Source: JAWXTS01 sp044433305
GTDB lineage: Bacteria > Bacteroidota > Bacteroidia > Bacteroidales > Rikenellaceae
NCBI GenBank assembly: GCA_044433305.1
Contig: JAWXTS010000044.1
Span: forward strand, 1-13,877
Direction of reading: 5' to 3'
Length of the DNA stretch: 13,877 bases
Part shown: positions 7,317 to 13,764 of the stretch, piece after piece
Layout of the letters: each line of letters begins with the position of its first letter
How positions within the stretch are numbered: position 1 is the stretch's first letter
Translations under genes and position numbers: made by a program
Notes under the pieces: generated by a model
What the model saw: the letters and a program-made list of their open reading frames with translations, nothing else
Told to the model about the DNA's origin: nothing
Database searches by the model: none

Positions 7317-9121
7317 TAGTACCAATGACAAAATACACTTTTGTAGCCTACCACAAGAATCATCGCGATTTTGTAGAGTCACTACGCGAGCTGGGACTTG
7401 TCGACATCACCTCACGTGACTGGGAGCCTAGCGAAGCTGACCGCGCAATGATGAGCGAGATTGAAGCTCGACGTGTTGCCGTTGAACGCTTGAAGGAAAT
7501 GGCCGCTGAAGCAACTAACACAGCCTCAGCAACTCAGTTTACAGACGGTGACCAAGCATACGCCTACTATAAAGAGAAAGCAGCAAGCTATGATAACCTT
7601 GTGGCCAAGCACGCAAGCTTCGTTAAAGACAACACAGACAACAAAGTCTGGGGTGACTTCAACACTGAGCTAGCTAGCAACCTAACGGCAAAAGGCATCG
7701 AACTACGCTACTTTAGCTGTTATGCCAAGGAGTTTGAATCAAACATAGAAGCTTGGAATCAAGAGTATCTAGTTGAGGAAATCTCTCGCGCAGAGGGCAT
7801 GGTGTTCTTCGTAATTGTTGCAAGTGATGCACAAATTATACAAATCAACGCTCAGGAGCTTAAGGCACCAGCTATCAGCTACTCAGACGGTTTGAAAGAA
7901 ATCACTCTGCTAGAGGCTCAGATAGCACAAGCCAAAGACGAGCTTGAAGCGTGTATAAGTGCAGTTGATATGGTTGAGCAATCACGTCTAGCTTTGGCGT
8001 CTAACCTACACTTGAATCAAGCCGTTAGTGGTGGCGAGGAGAGTGCAGAGGGTAAGCTTATCGTAACAGAGGGCTTTGCCGAGCGCGAAAACAGCGACAA
8101 GGTCGACACGATGCTTGACGGCAGCGAGGTATTCTATATCAAAGAACTGCCAACCCCAGAGGATGAAGTTCCAGTGCTACTTAGAAATAATAAGTTCGCT
8201 CGACTATTCGAGATGATTGGAGCATTCTACTCTCTACCAAAATATGGTACTATTGACTTGACACCTTTCTTTGCACCATTCTACATGCTATTCTTCGGAT
8301 TCTGCTTGGGCGATGGTGGCTACGGACTAATCTTCGTAGGTGCAGGTATCTACTTGCTACTAAAAGGAGGCGAAAGCATGCGTCAGGCGGCGTGGATAAC
8401 AACGCTATGCGGTGCAACAACAGTGCTCTTTGGAATACTTACAGGTGCATTCTTCGGAGTGTCCCTAGGCGAGGTCTCAGCCTTTGCCAAGTTCAAGGAC
8501 TATTTCATGGACTCGAACCAGCTGTTCAACCTAGCCCTAGGCATAGGTATGGTACAGATACTATTCGGTATGGTAATCAAGGTAGTTGGTATATGCAAGA
8601 TGTACAGTCTTAAGTATGCTTTCTCAACCATAGGTTGGATTATCGTATTGTGTTCTGTGGTTGGTGCAGCCCTACTTCCGGGTATGGGTGTCGAGGCCTA
8701 CTCTATGTCTTCGGTTCCATTCTACATCACACTTGGACTAGGACTATTTATGATGTTGTTTATGAATAGCCCAGGTAAAAATCCATTTATGAACCTTGGA
8801 GCAGGACTTTGGAATACCTACAACGACCTTACAGGATTTATGAGCGACATACTTTCGTACATACGTCTGTTCGCTATCGGTCTATCAGGCGGTATTCTGG
8901 CAATGGTATTTAACCAGCTGGCATTCGGACTTAGTCCCGACATACCAGTAGTAAAACAAATTTGTGTGGTACTTATACTACTTATCGGTCACGGCATCAA
9001 CCTATTTATGTCAGCCTTGAGTTCGTTTGTACACCCACTACGTTTGACTTTCGTCGAATTTTACAAAAATGCAGGTTTCGAAGCAACACAACGTGCTTTC
9101 AACCCGCTAAAAAAAGAATAA
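7313..9121 (+). CDS. atpI: V-type ATP synthase/ATPase membrane subunit I (a-type stator)
   Basis: Subunit I forms the membrane half-channels beside the K ring and, through its cytosolic arm, anchors the peripheral stalk. The 602-residue protein has a soluble N-terminal half (about 1-305, with coiled-coil stretches near 45-65 and 195-230) and a membrane half with about seven or eight hydrophobic segments between 315 and 572. Key points are LGDGGYGL at 332-339 (family LGDxGYG), and SYIRLFAIGLS at 515-525, whose R518 is the essential arginine facing the ring glutamate. Near the end are GHGINLFMSALSSFVH (559-574) and RLTFVEFYK (577-585). It is slightly shorter than the common ~650. The start at 7313 overlaps subunit D by 4 nt; an in-frame ATG at 7325 (MTKYTFVAY) is a good alternative, because family members often begin close to this point. 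Confidence 0.96.
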   Translation: MIVPMTKYTFVAYHKNHRDFVESLRELGLVDITSRDWEPSEADRAMMSEIEARRVAVERLKEMAAEATNTASATQFTDGDQAYAYYKEKAASYDNLVAKHASFVKDNTDNKVWGDFNTELASNLTAKGIELRYFSCYAKEFESNIEAWNQEYLVEEISRAEGMVFFVIVASDAQIIQINAQELKAPAISYSDGLKEITLLEAQIAQAKDELEACISAVDMVEQSRLALASNLHLNQAVSGGEESAEGKLIVTEGFAERENSDKVDTMLDGSEVFYIKELPTPEDEVPVLLRNNKFARLFEMIGAFYSLPKYGTIDLTPFFAPFYMLFFGFCLGDGGYGLIFVGAGIYLLLKGGESMRQAAWITTLCGATTVLFGILTGAFFGVSLGEVSAFAKFKDYFMDSNQLFNLALGIGMVQILFGMVIKVVGICKMYSLKYAFSTIGWIIVLCSVVGAALLPGMGVEAYSMSSVPFYITLGLGLFMMLFMNSPGKNPFMNLGAGLWNTYNDLTGFMSDILSYIRLFAIGLSGGILAMVFNQLAFGLSPDIPVVKQICVVLILLIGHGINLFMSALSSFVHPLRLTFVEFYKNAGFEATQRAFNPLKKE

Positions 9122-9160
9122 CAAATTAAATTTTTAACTAACAAAAATAACTTTATTATT
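9122..9160 (+). promoter_or_regulatory. AT-rich leader of subunit K gene
   Basis: This 39-nt gap, the largest inside the operon, is almost entirely A and T with no Shine-Dalgarno sequence and no stable hairpin. Unstructured AT-rich leaders favour strong translation in Bacteroidota. This would suit subunit K, which is needed in many copies per complex. TAACTTTA at 9148-9155 is one base off a -7 box but has no -33 partner. The functional role is inference. Confidence 0.35.
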
Positions 9161-9610
9161 ATGACACCAATTCTTTTAGCCTATATTGGCGTAGCACTAA
9201 TGGTCGGTCTTGCAGGTATCGGTAGTGCTTATGGAACAACAATCGCAGGTAATGCAGCCGTAGGAGCAATGAAGAAAAACAGTAGTGCTTTCGGTAACTA
9301 CATGATCCTAGCAGCGATGCCAGGTAGCCAGGGACTTTACGGTTTCGTAGGTTACTTCATGGTTCAAGGCTTGCTTACTCCAGAGATTACAATAGCTCAA
9401 GCAGCTGGTATCTTCGGTGCAGGTCTTATCATGGGTATCGTAGGTTTGTTGAGTAGCGTTCGCCAAGGACAAGTTTGTGCAAACGGTATCGCAACAATCG
9501 GTAACGGTCACAACGTATTTGGTAACACTTTGATTTTGGCTGCCTTCCCAGAGTTGTATGCTATCCTTGGTGTAGCTACTGTATTCTTGGTAGGTCAAAC
9601 ACTAGTTTAA
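9161..9610 (+). CDS. atpK: V-type ATP synthase/ATPase subunit K (proteolipid rotor ring), sodium-type binding residues
   Basis: Subunit K builds the membrane rotor ring that carries ions past subunit I. The 149-residue protein is two fused hairpins with four membrane helices (about 4-25, 47-69, 78-100, 124-147). Only the second hairpin has the ion carboxylate: PELYAILG at 130-137, with E131. The first has PGSQGLYG at 54-61 instead, the V-type pattern of one carboxylate per four helices. Compared with Enterococcus hirae NtpK, whose sodium is held by L61, T64, Q65, Q110 and E139, this protein has M53, S56, Q57, Q102 (in RQGQV) and E131, with Y60 at the place of Y68. That predicts Na+ rather than H+ coupling, though the sequence alone cannot prove it. 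The gene follows subunit I by 39 nt and precedes holA by 18 nt. Confidence 0.97.
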   Translation: MTPILLAYIGVALMVGLAGIGSAYGTTIAGNAAVGAMKKNSSAFGNYMILAAMPGSQGLYGFVGYFMVQGLLTPEITIAQAAGIFGAGLIMGIVGLLSSVRQGQVCANGIATIGNGHNVFGNTLILAAFPELYAILGVATVFLVGQTLV

Positions 9611-9628
9611 GAAATACACAAACATTAA

Positions 9629-10702
9629 ATGGCAGAGAAAAGGTCTTTTAGAGATAGCGTAGCATCTTTTGACTCTATATCTAAGAGTATTAATTCTGGT
9701 AATTATGCACCTATTTATCTGCTTATGGGTGACGAGGATTATCACATTGACAGGCTCAGTGCCATGCTAGAAAACAATATTCTGGACGAAGCTCAAAAGA
9801 GTTTTAATCAGATTATTGTATATGGCAAGGACTCTGACTCGGGCAACATCATGGATTTGGCACGCCAGATGCCTATGATGGGTGGCAAGCAAGTGATAAT
9901 AGTCAAAGAAGCTCAACAGCTGAGCAAGTTTGAGAACCTCGCCACGTATGCCGCTAAACCTCTTGATTCGACAGTTCTGGTTTTGTGCTACAAGACTAAG
10001 GGTGTCGACAAGAGGCTTACGGTATATAAAAACATAAAAAAGAATGGAGTTGTGTTCGACTCTGTGGCACCACGAGACTATGAATTTGAGGGATGGCTCG
10101 GCAAATTCATAAACTCTAAGGGCTGCGCAATAGAACCTAAGGCTCAGGCCATGCTTATGGAGCATGTGGGCCTAAACATTCCCAAAATATCGGGCGAGAT
10201 AGATAAGCTTCTGACTTATCTGCCTGAGGGGACAAAAAATATCACCGCCGAGCATATAGAAAATAATATCGGCATCAGCAAGGATTTTAATATCTTTGAG
10301 CTAACCAGAGCACTTTCTGAGCGCAACAGTGCGCGTGCCATGTTTATTGCTGACCACTTTGGTCGCAATCCCAAAGATTATCCGTTTGCAAGAACTATTC
10401 CAGCACTCTTCAATCATTTTCAGCGCATCTTTATTGTGGGCTACTGTCGTTGGGCAGCATCAAAAAAGCAAAACCCACAACCTATGCCAAGCGATATGGA
10501 GCTTATGCGCAAGCTAAAACTCACCTCTACCTACTTTGTAAATGAGTACAAGAAAGCCTCTACACTCTACCCTAACAGCAAGATTTTTGCAATCATAGGG
10601 TTGATTCGTGAGTATGACCTAAAGAGTAAGGGTATTGGTGGCGGTTCGTCTAGCGATGGAGAGCTACTTCAAGAACTACTGCTCAAGATATTCGTCATGT
10701 AA
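9629..10702 (+). CDS. holA: DNA polymerase III subunit delta (HolA)
   Basis: Delta is the clamp-loader subunit that opens the sliding clamp so that the loader complex can place it on primed DNA. The 357-residue protein has the normal length and the N-terminal family pattern IYLLMGDEDYHIDRL (29-43), followed by KQVIIVKEAQQL (89-100), the usual 'rvViV..a..l' stretch. Later come the helical lid region (PKISGEIDKLLTYLP, about 185-199) and the C-terminal clamp-loader collar domain (about 220-357), including DFNIFELTRAL. It lacks a P-loop, as delta normally does. It starts 18 nt after subunit K with no promoter or terminator visible between them, so it is probably transcribed from the ATPase operon. 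It ends about 50 nt before a shared hairpin. Gene identity is secure; co-transcription is inference. Confidence 0.92.
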   Translation: MAEKRSFRDSVASFDSISKSINSGNYAPIYLLMGDEDYHIDRLSAMLENNILDEAQKSFNQIIVYGKDSDSGNIMDLARQMPMMGGKQVIIVKEAQQLSKFENLATYAAKPLDSTVLVLCYKTKGVDKRLTVYKNIKKNGVVFDSVAPRDYEFEGWLGKFINSKGCAIEPKAQAMLMEHVGLNIPKISGEIDKLLTYLPEGTKNITAEHIENNIGISKDFNIFELTRALSERNSARAMFIADHFGRNPKDYPFARTIPALFNHFQRIFIVGYCRWAASKKQNPQPMPSDMELMRKLKLTSTYFVNEYKKASTLYPNSKIFAIIGLIREYDLKSKGIGGGSSSDGELLQELLLKIFVM

Positions 10703-10751
10703 GAATATCTCAACGGGGAATCAAAGATAAACACCACAAATATAATCTCAC

Positions 10752-10784
10752 AAAAAAAAGCAGCGATACTTTCATATCACTGCT
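10752..10784 (-). terminator. Intrinsic terminator of the NYN gene, possibly bidirectional
   Basis: On the minus strand, AGCAGTGATA and TATCGCTGCT form a 10-bp stem (10784-10775 with 10768-10759; one U·G wobble, 6-nt loop), followed at once by a run of eight T (10759-10752, the first shared with the stem). This is a textbook terminator 29 nt past the NYN stop. Read rightward, the wobble becomes a C-A mismatch and the tail ATTCTTATTTT is looser, so termination of the holA message is weaker but possible. Confidence 0.82.
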
Positions 10785-10812
10785 ATTCTTATTTTATGCG
10801 TTGATTAAGAGA

Positions 10813-11742
10813 CTATTGAATCTTCTTAACGTTCTTAGCAACATCTTGTTGTAGTTGGTTCTTTCCTATTGTAAACTCAACTGTGTCACCCTCTTGCAAA
10901 TCTTCAAAATCTCCATCAAGATCTAGAGCATGGAAGAAAAGATTATTATTTGGGTAGCGGATAAATCCGAAGTTGTTCTTTAGACTAAAAATCTCGCTTG
11001 TTTCAACCTCACCATCAGAATAGTCAGAATCACCAGATCCTAGACCTTCTACATTTATATTGATAGAAGGTACACGCTCTAGGTTGGCACCACCGATAAA
11101 TACACGTTCGATAACTGGATCTTCGTTTGCCAAACCTTCTTCAATCTCGTTGTGCATAGCAAGAGGATATTGAGCAAGCTGGATAAGTTCGACAGAGGTA
11201 CGAGTAACAACCTTAGAACCATCCTCGTTGGTATAGTCAAACTCCCAACCTAGCAACATAACTTTAACACCTGCGGCATTAAGTTTACGAAGCAAAGGCA
11301 CATAGTCTGTATCAGAAAGGATAAGTACCGCAATGTCCATTTTGCCCTCCATAGCTAGAGAGTAAGCCTCTAGAGACAACCACACATCTGTGCCACGCTC
11401 CTCGCGACGGCCAGAAACATTACGAAGTGGAAGGTAGTGAGTATTGATACCCTCAGACATCAGCACGTCATCGAATACACGATCGTTATATAGTTGATTT
11501 CCACGCTGAGAGGCATCCATAGCGTTAAGGCGTCCACGGAAGTAGTGAGCCTCACTAATTAGAACCTGATCCAAAGAGAGATTTTCTTCCTTAGCGATGC
11601 GGTGTCTAACGAAGTTATGAAGTCCATTGATGCTCAAGCGGCTACGCTTAGCGTGACTATAATTGTAATAATTTGAAGTATGAAGCAAGAAGTTGCCATC
11701 ATAGAATACAGCCACTTTAAGTGGCCCCATGTGTTTGTTCAT
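10813..11742 (-). CDS. NYN (PIN-like nuclease) domain protein with C-terminal cold-shock-like domain
   Basis: This is a 309-residue soluble protein. Residues about 8-190 form a NYN/LabA-type PIN-like domain: VAVFYDGNF (10-18, D15), GTDVWLSLEAYSLA (117-130, D119) and LILSDTDYVPLLRKL (140-154, D144, D146). These are the acidic clusters that bind metal in this nuclease family. A low-complexity acidic linker (about 225-248) leads to a C-terminal cold-shock-like fold (249-307), with NNFGFIRY (256-263) in the RNP1 place, NLFFHALDL (267-275) in the RNP2 place, then EGDTVEFTIGKN. I infer RNA binding plus RNA cleavage, perhaps in RNA turnover; no target is known from the sequence. The gene is a single-gene unit, convergent with holA, with its own promoter and terminator. 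ATG at 11730 (MGPLKVAVFY) is an equally plausible start. Confidence 0.88.
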   Translation of the reverse strand: MNKHMGPLKVAVFYDGNFLLHTSNYYNYSHAKRSRLSINGLHNFVRHRIAKEENLSLDQVLISEAHYFRGRLNAMDASQRGNQLYNDRVFDDVLMSEGINTHYLPLRNVSGRREERGTDVWLSLEAYSLAMEGKMDIAVLILSDTDYVPLLRKLNAAGVKVMLLGWEFDYTNEDGSKVVTRTSVELIQLAQYPLAMHNEIEEGLANEDPVIERVFIGGANLERVPSININVEGLGSGDSDYSDGEVETSEIFSLKNNFGFIRYPNNNLFFHALDLDGDFEDLQEGDTVEFTIGKNQLQQDVAKNVKKIQ

Positions 11743-11779
11743 GTCTGTCCCTGATTTTATAGGTTATTTAATATTTTTA

Positions 11780-11810
11780 CAAAACTATAAAAAGTTTTTG
11801 ATACAACGAA
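11780..11810 (-). promoter_or_regulatory. Candidate promoter of the NYN gene
   Basis: On the minus strand, TAGTTTTG (11787-11780) fits the Bacteroidota -7 form TAnnTTTG, and TTCG (11810-11807), one base off TTTG, lies 19 nt upstream. Transcription would begin near 11773, leaving a leader of about 30 nt before the ATG at 11742. Confidence 0.5.
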
Positions 11811-11981
11811 AATTTCAAGATACTTATTGTATGCGTTTTATACAAATTTGTTTGAAAATAGCATTATTTTAAAAGATTTTCAATATTTAAACTTCTAGAA
11901 AACAAGATATTGCGCTTTTTTAAAAAAAATTAAATATTTTTCTCTTTTAATTTGTATTTTGAATATAGCGACAAAAACGCA

Positions 11982-12017
11982 TGTTTTTTATTCTTGCATA
12001 CTGTATGATAAAAAACA
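11982..12017. repeat. AT-rich inverted repeat with nested palindrome
   Basis: TGTTTTTTAT at 11982-11991 is the exact reverse complement of ATAAAAAACA at 12008-12017. Between them sits a second palindrome, CATAC-T-GTATG (11997-12007), which abuts the right arm and is 5 nt from the left arm. No T-tract follows on either strand at the usual distance, so it is not a classic terminator. It may be a regulator site or a chance product of AT-rich sequence. Confidence 0.4.
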
Positions 12018-12128
12018 CAAAACATATTAATTATACTTAACCTTTTTTGTGCAATCTTCTGGCCATAACCATTTAAATTCACTCTGGGCATGAAAAATAT
12101 ATAGCTTAGCGGCGAATTTCTCAACAAA

Positions 12129-12161
12129 TTTAAGTTTAATGTAATATTATAACTACCTTTG
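12129..12161 (+). promoter_or_regulatory. Candidate promoter of the 12180-rlmF-DUF486 cluster
   Basis: TACCTTTG at 12154-12161 fits TAnnTTTG exactly, with TTTA (12129-12132), one base off TTTG, 21 nt upstream. Transcription would begin near 12168. This argues against the in-frame TTG at 12159, which lies inside the box, and for the ATG at 12180 as the true start of the next gene. Confidence 0.6.
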
Positions 12162-12179
12162 GACAAAATTAAATCGAGA

Positions 12180-12860
12180 ATGAAAACAGCAGATTGGCCA
12201 GCAATATCAACAACTAAGGTACTACTTATAGGCGAGAACTCAACTCTTCAATGGAAAGACGAAGTTTTAGAGCACGCCATGTTCCTAGACTACTACTTTA
12301 ACCACCCACCCTACGACTTGGGCGAGAGAAGCCGATATAGCGAGGCCAAGACTATTTTTGATACCCTATCCGAGATTACCTCTGGGCAGTGTCGCGCCGA
12401 GCAGGTGCACGGAACGCTGCTATCAAACGACATGCTGACACGTCCACCCAAGGGCAAGCACCTTCTGATTCCAGAGAAGCAGGCCAAGGAGGGCATAATA
12501 CATATCAAGAGCCTACTCAAACGCTACCCTAGCATAGAATATATTTTCGTTATGGGTCTTCAAACAAACTACTATCTCCAGAAGTTTGGGTTCTACAACT
12601 GTGGGGATATGACAGAAAGCTTTGTTAAAGGTGCCGAACCTCGTCGCATAGGACTAGATCCTTTCGAGCCTTTCTACCAGCCAGTTAACGCCAAGCCTTT
12701 TAGAGAGGTGTGTTTCAAGAGATATGCAGCAGCCGAATATCCTAATGTAGAGGTTATCCCCATCCTACCTGTCAAGAGCTACCCTATGTCAGAGGTTGAA
12801 CTTAAGAACTTTGGGGCAAACTTCAGCACGCTTAAGGAGAGCTTTAAAGCCAAGGAGTAA
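12180..12860 (+). CDS. Conserved hypothetical protein, possibly distant uracil-DNA glycosylase-like fold
   Basis: This is a 226-residue soluble protein with no signal peptide or membrane segment. It resembles conserved Bacteroidota proteins I cannot name with confidence. The layout faintly recalls the uracil-DNA glycosylase superfamily: VLLIGENSTLQ (14-24) after a short N-terminus, where UDGs have a GQDP-like loop; a middle NDMLTRPPKGKHLLIPEKQA (83-102), where UDGs have 'N.vkCrP....P...E'; IEYIFVMGLQTNYYLQ (119-134), like the 'I..lG..A...L' strand-helix; and ILPVKSYP (195-202) near the HPS position. The catalytic Asp and His are not clearly kept, so if related it may be altered or inactive. 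The start is set at ATG 12180 because the in-frame TTG at 12159 lies within the promoter -7 box. The stop is 3 nt before rlmF, so the two genes are probably co-transcribed. Coding status is firm; function is open. Confidence 0.75.
   Translation: MKTADWPAISTTKVLLIGENSTLQWKDEVLEHAMFLDYYFNHPPYDLGERSRYSEAKTIFDTLSEITSGQCRAEQVHGTLLSNDMLTRPPKGKHLLIPEKQAKEGIIHIKSLLKRYPSIEYIFVMGLQTNYYLQKFGFYNCGDMTESFVKGAEPRRIGLDPFEPFYQPVNAKPFREVCFKRYAAAEYPNVEVIPILPVKSYPMSEVELKNFGANFSTLKESFKAKE
12852..12857 (+). promoter_or_regulatory. Shine-Dalgarno-like sequence before rlmF
   Basis: AAGGAG lies 6 nt before the rlmF ATG at 12864 and is the only good Shine-Dalgarno match in front of a gene in this window. It also encodes the last two codons (Lys-Glu) of the upstream protein, so it may be partly coincidental, but it could aid reinitiation after the stop at 12858-12860. 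Confidence 0.4.
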
Positions 12861-12863
12861 ACC

Positions 12864-13751
12864 ATGAGAGCACCTAGCAACAAGGGGGAGCTGCACCCAA
12901 ACAACAGACATAAAGGCAGATATGACTTTGCCCAACTAACCAAGGCCTACCCCTCTCTAGAGCAGTTTTTGATTGCTGGCAGGGACAATGGCACAACGAT
13001 AAACTTCTTCGACGACAAAGCAGTAAGGGCACTCAACACAGCCCTGATAATCTATCACTATGACCTTGAGTACTGGGAGCTGCCAGCTACGGCACTGACT
13101 CCTGCCATACCATCACGTGCCGACTACATACACTACCTAGCTGAGCTTGTTGGTAAGAAGAAGTCGGGCACGGTGCGCTGTTTGGATATTGGCGTTGGAG
13201 CCAACTGTATCTACCCCATCATAGGCAGCAAGGAATATGATTGGAACTTTGTTGGTAGCGACACAGAGATAGACTCGATAAGCAACGCCCAGAAGATCAT
13301 AGACAACAACACTAGACTAGGGGGTAAGATTGAGCTAAGACACCAGAATAATAGCAAGGCGATATTTGAGGGCATAGTAAAACCTGACGAGTACTTCGAT
13401 ATGTGCATGTGCAACCCTCCGTTTCATAGCTCGGCAAAGAGTGCCATGGAAGGCTCACAGCGTAAGTTGCGTAACCTCAAAGGCGGCAATAACGCTAAGG
13501 CGACACTCAACTTTGCGGGAGCGGCCAATGAACTGTGGTGTGAGGGTGGCGAACGTGGTTTCATCACCAAGATGATAGACGAGAGCATAGGGCTACGCAC
13601 AAACTTCAGGTGGTTCACATCTCTGGTATCCAACGAAGACAACTTACCTGCACTAGAGCGACGACTAGCCAAGGCACGCGTCTTTGAACACAGAATAATA
13701 AACATGGCCCAAGGCAATAAGCGCAGCCGTATCTTGGCGTGGCGATATTAA
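12864..13751 (+). CDS. rlmF: 23S rRNA (adenine(1618)-N6)-methyltransferase RlmF
   Basis: RlmF transfers a methyl group from S-adenosylmethionine to N6 of A1618 (E. coli numbering) in 23S rRNA. The 295-residue protein opens with LHPNNRHKGRYDF (10-22), the family signature normally LHPRNRHRGRYDF. CLDIGVGANCIYP (106-118) follows as the SAM-binding loop, then MCNPPFHSSAKSA (182-194) with the NPPF catalytic motif of N6-adenine methyltransferases, and LKGGNNAKATLNFAGAANEL (205-224), a block typical of RlmF. Length is normal. It starts 3 nt after the upstream gene and ends 13 nt before the DUF486 gene, in the same direction, so the three probably share a transcript. The ATG start is supported by the conserved N-terminus and an AAGGAG just before it. 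Confidence 0.95.
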   Translation: MRAPSNKGELHPNNRHKGRYDFAQLTKAYPSLEQFLIAGRDNGTTINFFDDKAVRALNTALIIYHYDLEYWELPATALTPAIPSRADYIHYLAELVGKKKSGTVRCLDIGVGANCIYPIIGSKEYDWNFVGSDTEIDSISNAQKIIDNNTRLGGKIELRHQNNSKAIFEGIVKPDEYFDMCMCNPPFHSSAKSAMEGSQRKLRNLKGGNNAKATLNFAGAANELWCEGGERGFITKMIDESIGLRTNFRWFTSLVSNEDNLPALERRLAKARVFEHRIINMAQGNKRSRILAWRY

Positions 13752-13764
13752 CAACAACTGATTT

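Larger units (their letters stand above)
11743..12128. other. Gene-poor AT-rich intergenic region
   Basis: Between the divergent starts of the NYN gene and the 12180 gene lie about 430 nt of much lower GC than the genes, and most of it has no gene I can support. It holds the NYN promoter candidate near its left end, a T6A8 tract at 11916-11929 that may bend DNA, a weak inverted repeat TTGAAAAT/ATTTTCAA (11852-11859 and 11876-11883), and a longer inverted repeat at 11982-12017. A leftward open frame within it (11930-12166) looks spurious. I see no tRNA, known riboswitch or phage/IS remnant. Confidence 0.7.

Noticed and set aside
9148..9155. TAACTTTA before subunit K as an internal promoter
   Set aside because: One base off the -7 consensus and without a -33 partner in an almost pure A/T stretch; chance is likely.
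9767..10165. Antisense open frame of 132 codons within holA
   Set aside because: It is fully inside holA on the opposite strand with no recognisable domain; shadow of a real gene.
11852..11883. Inverted repeat TTGAAAAT/ATTTTCAA as an operator
   Set aside because: An 8-bp AT-only-type match with a 16-nt gap is expected by chance in such AT-rich DNA, and it does not overlap a promoter box.
11930..12166. Leftward open frame of 78 codons in the AT-rich intergenic region
   Set aside because: Its start lies inside the promoter of the rightward gene, its composition is lysine/leucine/asparagine-rich as expected from AT-rich noise, and it shows no recognisable motif.
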